From Mesocentrotus franciscanus (lineage: Eukaryota; Echinodermata; Echinoidea; Camarodonta; Strongylocentrotidae): DNA of 64,000 nt. The position numbers and the translations under genes were made by a program. The number at the start of each line of letters is the position of its first letter. Position 1 is the stretch's first letter. Shown here in pieces: positions 1 through 12,638 of this stretch. Location: assembly GCA_037976565.1 (NCBI GenBank), contig CP137674.1, forward strand, positions 31,093,047 to 31,157,046, given 5' to 3'. The notes beneath the pieces are model-generated. The model was not told the DNA's origin. It saw nothing but the letters and a program-made list of their open reading frames with translations, and made no database searches.

Positions 1-1249
1 CACTCGGCGAGAAAGAAAATAGATGCAGTAGGGAGATGGCAAAGAGAAAGAAGGCAGAATTTAGTTTGGTAGAAGAAAAAAAAGATATTGAAGTATTGAA
101 AGAGGAGGAGGGAATATTACTACAGATGTAAAATACAACCATAGTCTATATAATATCTTATACTATCTCAATTGTGTTGATGTATCTGTCACATAAAACT
201 AGTACTTCTTACAACATGTATTTTACCAATATACCCTGTATTTGTGTCACAACTACTCATGAGTACCAGCTTGACAAAGCCCATATTTTGCACACCATTG
301 CCCGGACTTGACAAAGAGGGAAAATCAAATTCTTGTGTCAGAACAAGTTCAAGTAGCTATCATCTATCTTCCATGTATCCACCTGTTCTCATATATCTTC
401 ATCACAACTGCAGGAAGCATGTTTATGGTAACAAAATATTGGTGAAACCCACCCCCTGTTCTAGCATTCATTTCTCTGTGATTATCATGATTATATCCTG
501 GAATATACAAATCTAATAACAATGTCACTGTGCAAAATGTGTGATATAATGTAGTATCTAATTTATTATTTAATATTTTTTATGTATTGGGTGTGGCAGG
601 AAGACTATGAAAATTAATAATACACTATGAAAAAATATGAAAGAAATATCTAATTTGAAATCAAATGTCTGGATTTTCCTTTGCAATGTGGATTATTACT
701 TGCTATGTGAAAAATAAATTCTAAAATGGGAAACAACCTCTCATCATTGAAGCCATTCCATTTCTATTCAAGGGGGTGGACAAAAATATGCAAGCGAATA
801 TATAACAAATTAATAAAGAAAATTATACCAAAGGAAAAGTGAAATTGAGAACATGATGTTAACTAAGACAAAAGATTAAATGAGGGGACAATAAAGAAGA
901 ACAAGACAAAGGCATTACAGATGATGCCTATCTTTCACACCCATCCCAATGACAGGCATCTGTGTGTCCTACACATATAATGTATGTGTATCAATCTTCC
1001 ACAGGTATACTCTCAAGGTATACTCCCAAGCAACAGCTTTTAGCTGAGCTGTCTTGTCCGAGGTGGCCTTCTTGAAGGAGTAACCTTAGCACCTCGGCTG
1101 TGGCTACTTCAGCATTCAAAATGACTTATGCAACACGTGAATCATCCCTCTTCACCTTGCTACAAGATGATGGGAAGCCAACTGTCAATCAGATGCTGCC
1201 TATGATAATAAGGTCTGTTGAAAGCCAGAAGATCGTTTACTCTGTGTTG
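1..1249. other. non-coding AT-rich sequence, no gene seen
   Basis: No coding exon or RNA gene is supportable here. The stretch is AT-rich, without long open frames. One short perfect stem (CCGAGGTG at 1058-1065 against CACCTCGG at 1090-1097) lies in a locally more GC-rich patch at about 1020-1250. That patch could be a regulatory segment, but nothing identifies it. If the minus-strand gene extends through base 1, this is intron downstream of the candidate microexon. Confidence 0.5.
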
Positions 1250-1790
1250 ATGTATATAAGTTAATGCCCTTCTGGGTCCAAACAGACAATATCATCTTTA
1301 GAGAGCCAGAAGGGCATTAATAACCCAGTCACACCAATAAAGATTAACACCAGACCTACTAAAGACCAAACAAAAAAAATAATGTAACCCCAGATGCTGA
1401 AAATTGGTCAGTTTGACAGGGTGAATACAACTGAATAAGGTATTACTCTGTGTTAAAGTAAGTACCCTTCTGCCTCTCATTAGATAGTATCATCTGTTCA
1501 GAGCCAAAAAGGCGTTAGCTCTATGTTAAAGTATGAGTTAATTCCCTTCTAGCTCTCTATTTCTCTTGAATAATAAAAGGGGGTTGACGCAAATAATTTT
1601 GCACTAAGTAAAGGTCCTTCTTGCTCTCAGAAGATGATATCGTCTGATCAGAGCTAGAAAGATTTTAACTCTGTCAAAGTATGAGTTGTCTCCCCTCCAG
1701 CTCTAAACAGGCAATATTATCTTCTGAGAAGTAAAAAGGGGTTAACGCATATCATTTTGCACTGAGTTAACAGCCTTTTGGCTCTCATCA
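1250..1790. repeat. tandem array of palindromic ~75-80 bp units
   Basis: Variants of the arm 'gttaatgcccttctggctc' begin near 1255, 1456, 1537, 1608, 1683 and 1762. After an interruption at about 1330-1440 the spacing is 71-81 bases. They alternate with the complementary arm (for example gagccagaagggcatta at 1303-1319 and diverged versions near 1500, 1660 and 1725). Two kinds of spacer alternate: one like 'aacagacaatatcatct' and one like 'actctgtgttaaagtat'. The result is a degenerate head-to-tail array in which every unit can fold back. The same unit occurs as single dispersed copies elsewhere in the window. Confidence 0.75.
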
Positions 1791-2417
1791 TATATGGAGG
1801 ATTGGCCAAGATGAATCTTATTTTAAATGCTGTGCATTTGCTTAATAATCTTTAACCCTGTCTAGCTGGAAAGGGGGTGGGGGCACATCATGCCTAAGAA
1901 TTTAAATGTTGTGATGGAAGTTTGGACATTGATTAGCCAATATTCTAGTCCCTGAATCAGAAACACGTAGACATCCATGTACATTTTATTTCAGGTTTCT
2001 TAAAGATGGAAGAAATCTTATGTCAAATCTAAAATGCAACACAGAATTAAAATTCAAAATATGATTCTTCTGATTATATATTAGACCATTGTCCATACAC
2101 AAGCAGGCATAGGTGGAACAGCATTTAATCATTATTTCATTGTCTACTGAGAGCAAGAAGCAGACAATATAAGTTGAGGAGTAATTATTCAATGGAATAT
2201 AATATATATACTTCTTAGAGTACAAATCTGTTACGTCTATATTTCATTTTATAGTACACATCATACCTACGAGATAAATTGAAAATAACCTTTGGTGAAT
2301 TCATATACTCTTTTGCTTTTTATTAATTATTAGACGTTTCTTAGCTTTTACCTCTTCTAAAATTATATCTCAAATTTCATCAACCTGAAAAATCACTTCC
2401 AAATCCTCCAACCCCCT

Positions 2418-2477
<60 letters not shown>

Positions 2478-3089
2478 TAGTACACGCATGCTTCCCTCTC
2501 ACATCCACATCCCTGCCCTTGCTTCCACTCTCCCTTTCTCTACCACTCGCATCATCCACCACTTCAAGATGGAGCAGGTGGCATGATTTCATGGTAATTG
2601 GCAGATCTGGGTCTTACTTTAGAACAAAGATGCTCGCTGAAATTGGAGTAAAAATTAGGCCAATACCAGTGATTCAAGTCAGGGGGTCATCATAATGGTG
2701 CTATGAAAACTGGATCACAAAAGGCATCAACGGAATAAACAGGAAACATCCCTTGACTTCAGCTGCCCTGAGTAGTATTCCATTTATATCATCGAGATCA
2801 TTAAAGATCAAAGGGCTACAGACCCAGTGAGGATTGGGATTTAATGGGGGAAGAGAAAAGAGAGTGAATGGAGGAGGCGATTAGAGAGGAAATTTTAATC
2901 AATGACCATTAAAACAGAACCGATAGGGGTGTGGGATGCGACAGCACCCCCCACTCACTTCAATATTTTTTGTTTGGAAATTTTGAATTCTTATAGGCTG
3001 TCAGCAATTAGATAAAAAATAATGATGATCCAATATAACAATAACATTAATGTGAAACAATAAACCAACAAACACAACAATCTACTTAC
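1791..3089. other. non-coding sequence downstream of candidate microexon
   Basis: The sequence holds an uninterrupted CT dinucleotide run at 2423-2474 and otherwise unique AT-rich DNA. No Frizzled-type cysteine-rich exon could be recognised on the minus strand. The open frames here are short and, near 2400-2590, are products of the microsatellite. Confidence 0.5.
2423..2474. repeat. (CT)n microsatellite
   Basis: A perfect 52-base CT dinucleotide run, immediately preceded by a C-rich stretch. It creates the spurious minus-strand frame of repeated Arg-Glu residues. Confidence 0.95.
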
Positions 3090-3120
3090 CTGACACTACT
3101 CTCACTGTATGTAGGTGAAT
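3090..3120 (-). CDS. candidate 31-bp microexon linking the Ig and cysteine-rich domains of ROR
   Basis: Read on the minus strand, a pyrimidine-rich tract over about 3125-3175 leads into AAATTTACAG, then a 31-base exon, then the strong donor CAG|GTAAGTAG. The Ig exon ends after the first base of a codon (phase 1). This exon supplies two bases to complete it (A+AT, Asn) and then reads S-P-T-Y-S-E-S-S-V before ending in phase 2. In vertebrate ROR1 the peptide after the Ig domain contains SPGYSDEYEEDGF before the first cysteine of the Frizzled-like domain, so SPTYSESS is a plausible counterpart. Against it: the exon is tiny, the intron to the Ig exon is 11 kb, and the match is short. A chance splice-site pair is a real alternative. 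The function would be only a flexible linker in the extracellular region. Confidence 0.4.
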
Positions 3121-3977
3121 CTGTAAATTTATAGACAGAGGAGGGGTGATTGAAAAGAAAGAGAGAGAGAGAGAGAGGGGGGGAATAAAGGAGAGGAAAA
3201 AGAAAGAGAGTAATAATTAGTATTGAATTAAAATGATTTTTTTTTAAATAAAAGATAACAGTGAAGAAATATAATTCAATATGAATAAACTGACAATTTA
3301 GTTCTGAGATGGGTACTTGCAATAATAACTCTAGTAGTCCCCAGGCAAGTACAGTACTCAGAAATCTCTGCAGGTATTCAGGACCCCCAGGCCCCAGGTC
3401 AGTCTGTGTAAGTCCACTCTACTGGTCAAGGTAGTGACCATACCACATGACCATGGACATGGATCACCTAAATAATAACAATGGTTCTGTTCACATCATC
3501 ACAGGTGATTTCTGTCTCGATAGTTCCTACTTAACTGAGCATAGAAAATCAATGGAGCAGCCAATAATGGGGGAGGAGGTGGCACATGCTCTAAACAACT
3601 TCTTGCTATTTTCCCCCATCAGTTTACACAAAATATAAATATTACTAACATTGACTAACAAAATGTACTTATTAACTATTCTGCAAACTCTTTCATTGTG
3701 GAGTCCTCTCATAAGTTCATCATGAATTCATGAATTGATACACAGTGAAGACACATATATTTCATATGTCATCTTTTCTTTGGACACAATTTTTATACTC
3801 TCCCATCTCTTTTTCCTTGCCATCCTTGGTACAAGTTTTTTTAATGAAACTTATCAGAAATAAGGATGATCATTGATTTACTCTTGCCAGAGTCTTTGTC
3901 TCTGTGCCTCAAGAGATAAGGAACATCTGTGATCCATCTTCACCCAAAACACCTCCACAAGACATACATTAATATAG

Positions 3978-4315
3978 CTGCATTTACAAGTTGCAAACAA
4001 AATTCATTGATTTTTCTCTCATTCCAGTGTTTCGCCAATAGTTGCTACAAGCGAAACACTGGAACGAGAGAAAAATAGAAATCGAAAAATCCACCTCTGG
4101 AGTGTGGTTTTTTTTAATGCCTGCTGAAGTTTCCCCAATTTTTGCAGTGTAAATGCCACCTCCGGTAAGGTACCGATTTTAGCTCTCCTTGCTTCTGTGC
4201 TAACGCATGCAGGGCACCGATGAGTGGCGCATGCGCACTACTCACCAAAAATTGGTATGAGCAACATTTGACGGTTTTTTTATCGATTTTTCCAGTAGTG
4301 TAAATGGCCCCATTA
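3978..4315. mobile_element. MITE-like dispersed repeat, copy 1 of 2
   Basis: This segment aligns by eye with 8970-9320 in the same orientation. Both contain a frizzy 'cgaaaaatcc' block, then 'ccacctctggaatgt', 'ctaatgcc', 'tttttgcagtgtaaatgc', and end near 'ttttccagtagtgtaaatgg'. The outer ends look like imperfect inverted repeats (gctgcatttacaa against ggccatttacac). At its left side a hairpin at 4010-4076 has 26-base arms with one mismatch (the arms contain attccagtgtttcgc) and a 15-base loop. It has no coding capacity. I interpret it as a non-autonomous DNA transposon. Confidence 0.55.
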
Positions 4316-4517
4316 TTCAAACCTTCAAAATCAGGACAATTTTCTTGTAACTTATGGGTGGGGTATATTACTTAATCAGATATATGCAGTTTGGAGAGCA
4401 GATTCTAGATCAGAACGAGTCCATTCAAAACTAAGTGTACCATATTTCTGAAAATGACTACCGGTAAAGATGTTCATGATTGTACTGTAAAGACTCTCCC
4501 GAACCAACCATCCCCAC

Positions 4518-4910
4518 TTTCACACAGGGGGAAAAATTCTTTAAAGCTGATTATTTTAAAGAGCTTTAAACTAATCAGCTTTACATACAACATCACTCAC
4601 ACACAGAAAATTGCGGTGTGATCGTTTCGAGATTCACTGCTCTTAAATGTGCAGTAGGGCCATTGCGCATTGTGTGTTTACTATCAGGCAGATTGGCACC
4701 CAGTCTTAGCTCCGCCCAGTTAAGGACGTATATCTAAAAAATGTCTTGCCTCTTAGATACGGACTTCGTATCTGCAGCCTGCTCTGACCGGCGTATATAT
4801 ATCGCGAGTTCGTATCTGTCCGAACATCACACAGGGAAAATTTACTTTAAAGCTGTTCTAGTTAAAGAGCTTTAAACAGCTTTAGTTACAATGAATACCC
4901 CTGTGTGAAA
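4518..4910. mobile_element. MITE with TTTCACACAGGGG terminal inverted repeats
   Basis: The left end TTTCACACAGGGG (4518-4530) is the reverse complement of the right end (4898-4910). Just inside each end is a subterminal palindrome built from 'ctttaaagctg' and 'aaagagctttaaa', so the element is two related foldbacks around a more GC-rich centre (4610-4830). No open frame of note. No target-site duplication was clear. Confidence 0.6.
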
Positions 4911-5227
4911 AGGCTGCATGATTCTTTCAAAGTTAATATGTGGAAATCATCTCATATGACAGCATCAAAGAGAGATGGAAACAGGAAGCAATTCACGCAG
5001 AAAAGGGTTGTCCTCAAGACTAAAGTCAAAGGTTGAGTATCTAAAGGTCATCTCTACACTAGGAGTGGGTGAGGACATATTCATCATACGCTGACATTGC
5101 CAATGCCAGTTGACTGGTAATCTAGGCAAAGGTCCTAGGATGATATAAAAAGGGAAATTATGTGTTTAGGAGAGGCTGATTCTCACTGACTCCATACAAG
5201 GTTCTGTTGACAACATTTTTTTAAAAG

Positions 5228-5345
5228 TGAAGTTCACACGAGAGTCATTTAACTTTAAGTTCACGTTTTGGTTTTAAACTTAAAAGTTAGGGACCATGTG
5301 GATGCATTTATGGTTACGAAACTTTAGGTATAATTAAACTTAGTT
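5228..5345. mobile_element. fragment related to the repeat at 15004-15410
   Basis: The string 'gttagggaccatgtggatgc' (from about 5287) is nearly the reverse complement of 'gcgtccacatggtccctaac' in the 15004-15410 element. Both share runs of 'aacttaaagtt' and ends with 'gttcacac'. This looks like a shortened, inverted relative of that element. Confidence 0.45.
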
Positions 5346-7110
5346 TCTCTCTTTTTCTTTCTCTCTTTCCTAGCCCTCTTTTTTTCATCTTTTTCATTTT
5401 TTTCTTGTAATTACTCTCAGCATATATCATTACACCTCTTGTAAAAGAACTTTATCTCACTTATTTGTGGCACAAATCAATCACAAAAGTCAAGATGTAA
5501 TACCAAATCAGTCAAACTCCCTTGAAAGAAAATATAATCCTTTCAAGGTCAAAATACAGCTCCAATCTCAGGTTCAATGAATAGGCAATCACTCTTTGTG
5601 TGGTCCTAAACATAACAAGAGGGAAATGTTCTCCTATAGCTGCCAGATGGCCCTAAAGACAGGGCATCACAATGCTAAATATCTACTAGAACTGTTTCTA
5701 CGGAGACAGAATGCTAACTCATCCCACGTCTATGAGGAATTTTGCGTACATTCTGGGATTAGATAGCAACATAAACTGAAGCCCACATCACATGCAAAAT
5801 AGCGTGCATTCTTTCTCACTAAATAATTGTGCAGATAATTTCCACTGGAAAGGATCATTCAAAGTTTTGAAAGTGATAAAAAACTTGTTAATTTCATTGC
5901 CAGACAAAGAAACTTAGGATAATTGATCTACTGGTACTGTATGGAATTGTAAAGGCAAGCAAAGGATAAAATTGTCTATTAAATCAGATATTAATAATTT
6001 TTTATGTGATCCCTAGATAATCTGATGATTTCTTGATCTGTTTGGCATACACATGTACAAGTAGGTGGTAGGCCTATATATATCTAGGCCTTATTACATG
6101 TACCTGCAACGTTAAACCTTTACTACTGGGCGTTTTATCAGAAATAGGCCCTACATCATCTACTCCTGAATAAAATTGCTATTCAAAAGCCAAATACACA
6201 AAAATAACTTTAAGAACACCCCTTTTTTATTCAAAAGGGTCAATAACTGAAAATCCTAGAGGGTCGAGATTAAGGTTACCCCTTAAGTCTTTCCATACCC
6301 TGGGGGTTAACATTTCTTCATCCTAATACACAATGTTCATGGCTGGCCGGAACATGTGGAGATAATCCTTGCGATAAAGTCCAACACCTTCATGAAAGGC
6401 TTGCCTCTTTGATTGAGAAAATACCAGAAATCTACCACCACAATCCATCTAAAGCTTCAATTCAGAACTCCAAAGTCATCACACCCTTAATACCACAAAT
6501 CCTACAGACCAACTCCACACCCCTAGACTGACCTGGGCGTACGAGGTAAAGATGGAGAAAGAAGGAGGATGGAAGGAGGGGAAAGGGGTTAATGGTATCA
6601 TTTTTACTCAAGGGGAATTTCAGTAGGAAAGAGTTATTCAGCCTACATTACGGTGTATTTTCCAGGGTTCAAAATGAGGTGTTGCTCGGGTGCCAAGGAC
6701 CACCTAAAATCCTGCCAAGCGATCCAACAGTCCTGCTTTTGTTGCCTGACTGGCAACTTTAAAATTGTCAGTTATTATTAGCTCATGAATAAATTACAAT
6801 TCACTGCAAATGACCACCATAAGGGAGTTTTAGCAAGCAATTGTCTGGGATTCCCCGCTGGCAACCAAATAAAAAGTTACATTAGAGCCTGTATGGGAGG
6901 GAGGGGGAGGGGGTGGGGGGTTCACCCCTTTACCCAGTGTCTGTACCCCTGAGCAATGTTAGTATGTTTCAAACTGATAAGAGACTGATCATAATCAAAG
7001 AATTTCTTCTCTTTCTCCCCATGACCTCATGTGCTACTCTTTCAATTGGCTACATCAACTTCCAGATGTTGCCACAGAGTATGGCCGCTAGAGAGGGAGG
7101 TAACTTACCC

Positions 7111-7508
7111 CCCATTCAGACTCCCACAATTCATTGTATAGCTATACGATAAGAACTAGAAGTTACATTCATCTAGTCTTAATGTCATATCAAGAAACGT
7201 TGTATAGCAAAACGCCTCTTTAAACAGCATTTAAAACGTAAACTTGATAAAGAGTCAGCATCCCACTCTAGTCTGAATGTTGTATCGTACAAAATCATAT
7301 ACCGGTAACTGGGCGGGGCTTATGATGTGCACCTACTGATGATTGGCCAGCTGACATGTAAACTGACCTCTTCAAAACTAGTTTCATTGTACAACGTTTT
7401 TTTTAAGCGACGTTGTTTTCTAGTCTGTATGCTCCCTTTTGCTATACAAAGATTCTTTATATGTTTTTTTAGATGAGTTTGGTATAAATTTGCTTTAGCC
7501 TGAATGGG
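7111..7508. mobile_element. foldback MITE with CCCATTCAG ends
   Basis: CCCATTCAG at 7111-7119 is mirrored by CTGAATGGG at 7500-7508. Inner inverted similarities continue ('ttgtatagc' left, 'gctatacaa' right; 'ctagtct' motifs on both sides). An internal run of 'acgttgtatagcaaaacg' and 'acaacgtttttttt' suggests a second nested palindrome. The open frame at 7320-7586 is contained within it and is unlikely to be a gene. Confidence 0.5.
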
Positions 7509-8969
7509 ATAACAAAGAGGTAACTCAGTAGGGAGATCAGTCCTAGCTGGAGGCGTGTGGTTGAATGCTAAAGTCACTGTTCCCACTTTACATTATCCAG
7601 TCAAAATATAAATTGCACATTTGGCACATGAAAATCAAAATCAATACCCTATATGAATATATTTTTTCAAAGCTTTCAGGAATACCACTTAGTGTGTCTA
7701 GTGAATCCGTAGATTACAAATAAGCACTTCCGAAGTTGTAATTTGTGTAACTACTTACTGTACAAGCAACACAGCTTAGCTCAAACATGAGGTTTTCTAA
7801 ATTTAAATATTTCTGATAAATTTTGTTTAAAATCCATAGGGATTCATTACAAGAAATGGATTTGTACATGTTTCAAACTTTCAATACTATTTTGAATTTT
7901 TCAAAACTGCTTGTCACAAATTTCACAGTTGGTATATGGAAAATCAACAGGAACATTTTAACAAGAATACATGTATGTACCCCATCGGTCCTAGCCCAGC
8001 ATTGGTCAGCAGATGCTACAAAATCAGAAGCTGGTACAAGTGGTAGGCCATCACCAATTGCAAAGCTTTTCAGTTGTAATCAATCCACAGAGATTTTCTG
8101 CAATTTTTAATCTATGCAAACTATTCAACAATTTATACTTTCCATTGTAAAACTCCTCAATTGTTATCAGGGCACAGAGATTTTCTGAAATTTTAAATCT
8201 TCAAATTCTTTATACGTGCAAACCCTACAAATGTCTACCGTATGTTCTAATTTCCTGAACAATAGTTTCTTGACGACAAGGAATCAGCAATGCAGATGCG
8301 TATCATGTGAACACATTCTGCGGTACTCTCAGGAGCAGGTAAAATGTCTGGTAGGGTCGTGACCTGCCATCAAACTCAGGGATTTATCAGGTTTGATCTG
8401 CCTACAGCTCCGGATTAAAATGGTCCAACACAAGGCATTGGCGACACTAAATGCACACAAACAATATCTAATCTTGCTGCATTACCTTCCATTTTCCACA
8501 TTTTGACTTTGGTGTATTACAATTCATTATTAAAGAAGCAGTCAACTGTATTCAAGGCATATTCAGATACAGGTGTTGCTTCATAGAGTGCTGCATAGGC
8601 CTAAATTACATATGTCTAATAACAAACACTGAGCGATTTCACTTCAGTATTTGTAAACTTCTTATTGCTACATAGGAAACCTATATCTATTTCCATTATT
8701 AGGTCTACTATTTTTTTGACTTTTTACTCTCACCAAATAAATCTACCATGCGCAAAATTTTTTTTTTTAATCCTCTCTCAATTGGAAGACAAGTAATGTA
8801 CTTCACAAAGGCATATTAATCTGTTTAATTTCTTCAACTTTTGGCAACAATGTGGTGTTGGAAAAGGTCTTCTAACTTCTAAGCTTGATCTTACTTTAAA
8901 TTTTACATGATTTAATGGGAAACCCACATATAATTAGAAAAAATCGTTTAAAAATGATAATTTACATAA

Positions 8970-9320
8970 AAGCTGCATATACATGTACACTGCAATGAAG
9001 AAAACAAAATTTACTTCACATTCTGGTGTTTCCTCGAAAGTTGCTTAGCAACTGTACCCATAAACATGACGAAAAATCCAAATCTAATAACCCACCTCTG
9101 GAATGTTTCTTTTCTAATGCCGGCAGAAATTTATACGGTTTTTGCAGTGTAAATGCTCGCTCTCAAAACACATTGGTGCATGCACACAACTCGCACAAAA
9201 AAAGAAAAACACAGAATTATTAAACACCAATGGTTTCTCATGGGTTTTCCAGCAGTGTAACTGGCAGTTTAAAAAAAAAATGATTTTCAAAATGGTTTTA
9301 GGGCTGTGTAAATGGGCCTA
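8970..9320. mobile_element. MITE-like dispersed repeat, copy 2 of 2
   Basis: Same-orientation relative of 3978-4315, with the shared blocks described there. It is more diverged and lacks the strong 26-base hairpin. The right end contains 'agggctgtgtaaatgggcc', comparable to 'agtagtgtaaatggcccc' of copy 1. Confidence 0.5.
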
Positions 9321-10630
9321 ATGAATGCACCAGACAATGCTCCACCCCTACTAATGATTTATTGATGGATTCATTTTGTATGAGTAGTGTGGATATTTGT
9401 TTGCATGACTCTATCAAATTAAATTAAACTGAAATATACGCCTTTAACATTTATCTCTGACTTCTAATTGTGACGAAAACCTCTCCCTAGAGACATTTTG
9501 AACAGAGAGACACAGGAGTCAGACTTCTTCTGGTCTGCTCAAAATACAAATTGAATCCAGAGACTAATTAGAAACAAAATATTTAGACAGATGCCTGCCC
9601 ATCCCTGGGTCTGTGTTGAAGGCTAAGTGTAAACAATGTATCCAGTATTAAATGGCATTGTGAACCTGGTTTACACTGAATCCGACATGAGCAGAGTTAA
9701 CCGAACGTAGCGTTTCATGAAAGGAGACAAAGCGTAGTCAAGAACAGACATGAATATGTAGGCCAATATGATTATGAGGCTGTAGTGAGCAATTTTTACA
9801 CCATATGATGAATGCCATTTGTGATAATCAGGTATAAAATCAATTAGTGAAGACATCAATTTCAAATTAACGTGAACCTGAACAAAAAAATTGTTTGGGA
9901 ATTTCAGCAAAAAAACAAACAAAAATCAACCAACCAACAGACCAAAAGAGAGAATAAAATTGTCCATGCCTACAGGATTTCAAATGACCTTAAATCACTG
10001 TATTTTCCAGTTTCTCACTGCGTTGTGAAGATCTAAATTGAAGTCTACAAGAAGATAGCTCCTAAAGGCCTATACAGATTGACAATAACTTTAGCCATTT
10101 TGTCTCTTCGCGATTCTTGAGAGTAAAATGTGTAGGTCTGGTTTAAATGTAGGCAGTGGAAACTCACCCTGCCAGGGATGAATCAAATAGATACACAGCA
10201 GGGTGACTGACCCAAGGATATAAACTGGACTGGGGCTTTGTTTACACGGAGGATCAGATGAAAAATGAGATCATCAATTCACAGTTACTGCAGGGGTATA
10301 CATTAGTAACAGACATCATTTGCTTACTTCTACTTCTAGCCCAGTCAAAAATAGACTGTAGTCTAGCACCCCACGCCTTACCTCCTTTTCTTTCTTTACC
10401 ACTTCAAAAATGTAGCCTACATTACGAATGTTGGTGTATGGCTGACATCTGTGGTTCTTTTTCACATTTCCTGACATTTACACAAAGATTTGTTTGTGAT
10501 AAGAGCTAAAAGGGTATTTAACGTCCGTCTGGCTCTTGGCATATGATTTATTTGTGGTTCAAATGAATAAAAACATTTGAAGTGAAAATCTGATGGATAA
10601 AGATGGATATTTCAAATACTTAGGCCTAAT

Positions 10631-10769
10631 GCTACGGTCACAAAGGTCCGTACGAACGATAATTTCGTACGAATCTCCCTGTTTTTCCATTGTCTTCCCG
10701 AATTTCCATTGTCTGAAAATCGTTCGTACGGCGTTCGTAGCAGTTCATAATGGCATTAGTGACCGAGGC
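10631..10769. mobile_element. short MITE with GCxxCGGTCAC termini
   Basis: The ends GCTACGGTCAC (10631-10641) and GTGACCGAGGC (10759-10769) are inverted repeats. The core also folds: CGTACGAACGAT near 10650 pairs with ATCGTTCGTACG near 10720. The opposed open frames of 66 and 79 residues across it follow from this symmetry and are not genes. Confidence 0.55.
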
Positions 10770-12638
10770 TTTACACGTAAGGCTCACCAATTGATATTTT
10801 TCCTCTGTTTTGAGCCACAAGGACATTATTAAACTCAACAGTTTGCAAAATTAAAGATAAACTCGAGTTCTGGTAAATATAAAAAATAAATTCTCACAGA
10901 ATCCAACAAAACTTACACTGAATGTTCAAGATTACAAAAAAAATGACATGTGCCAAACAATTTTGTTAGAAAATGTATAGGGGCTGAGTAATGAGCATAG
11001 AAATATAAGGAAACTTGGGTAAGTAGGCCGGAGTGGGAGTTGTGGTTTTTATCAAAGATGATGCCCAGTAAGTTTTTGTGCGTTTGTTTTTATTTCGCTG
11101 GTTCAAACAACCAATCTACTGCAGGATAAACAATCCAGAATAAATTATAGCAACTTTCTCTCAAAATACCATTCCAATACCAGAGCTCAAGATAATTATA
11201 GCTATCTCACTCCAAATGGAGGATTTCAATGCATTCTGCTCTTACATCACAACGGTTTAAGAATAAAAACAAGGAACATGACGTTTGAAAATGGTTTCTA
11301 TCAATGTAAAGTCAAAATTCCTTCATTCCTTCTCTTAATTCTTTTGACATTGAGCAGTAAATAATCATAAATTCGATGGAAATCATGCTGAAAATATGTT
11401 CACAGTTCCACCAACCACATATCCCCAGACAGGTACTCGGAGGAAAACAGTTGTAATCATAATTTGAACCTCTCAAAACATTGCTCTGTTTAAACCCAAC
11501 ATTTCCAATCAAACTGTAATCTATAGTCAATCCAAACCACATGTGTTAGTTCTTGGTTTTATTGCAGAGAGGCAAACTCCAGCAAATGGCTAGGTGTTGA
11601 GATATGAGAAGCTCACAGGTGAGTTGAAACTCTCCCCTACCTCTTGCTCCAATCTTATCACCCTCCTCCCCTCCCCTTTAATTCCTGATCACTTGGGCTT
11701 TGGAAAACTTGCAAAATACACCATCATAAAAAGGGGTTATTTCAAGGAAATCTGTCTCAAAATTATGGAGGATAACTTATGAAATACAGTAAACCAATAT
11801 GAAAATAAAGATTATGTCAAGAATATCTGTGTAAAATCAATTGCTGATTAGGCTTGGCAATGTTAGGTTTGTTAGGATCAACAAATGTATGACAAATAAT
11901 TTACTATAAATTTACACTGTAATTTCAAGCTAGTAATACATGTACCTCATACATGTACTTGTAAGTGACTGCAAAAGAATATATGAACAGAGAGTTATTT
12001 GGCTTTGAAAACCTCGACAGGAACTCTAGAAAAGTCACACAGATCGAGCTCCAGTGAAAATCAATAAAATACATTTAAAATCCCTGCCAGGCAATCCCAC
12101 TTTATAATAGCAAATCCAAAATGAGCTCCCTTTAACAAAAAATACATTTTGACAATGTACTACAAGCAACCTTTCCAGAATACATTGAGAGTTTCAAGCA
12201 ATTTTTTCCTCCTATTTTTGCCTGGAGAGCCAGCAGGATGGAAGAAAACAACAAGTACAGTAGAAGATGTTTTGATTGGAGCTTAGAACCAGTCTCCCCC
12301 ATTCCCCTTTGTACACAGATACAGTTACAGTTTCTCTTGCCTCAGCCCAGGAGTAGTTCTTAGGCTGCGTTCATAGGTTTTTGTCAAGCTAGAACCATGA
12401 ACAACGGGGACAGATTCAGGTTCTACAAATATAAAATCATCATATATGTATTTGCATAAGAATTATCCCGCTATGCAATTATCATAGACTGTACTTGTAT
12501 TGTACACCAACTGTCAATAGATTAACTAGTTTTTAAATTTATGGTAAAATTGCATGACAATCTTCTATCCAGGGCCTACATGTATGTAGATTGTACCCGT
12601 TTAATAGCCAGACTTCAGACCTTGCACTAGCTATGTAA

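Noticed and set aside
1058..1097. Perfect 8-base stem CCGAGGTG/CACCTCGG as an RNA gene
   Set aside because: The stem does not extend, the loop is 24 bases, and no known RNA class matches.
1..3089. Frizzled-like cysteine-rich exon expected after the Ig domain
   Set aside because: No cysteine-rich open frame with splice sites could be found on the minus strand; the exon is presumed to lie outside the window.
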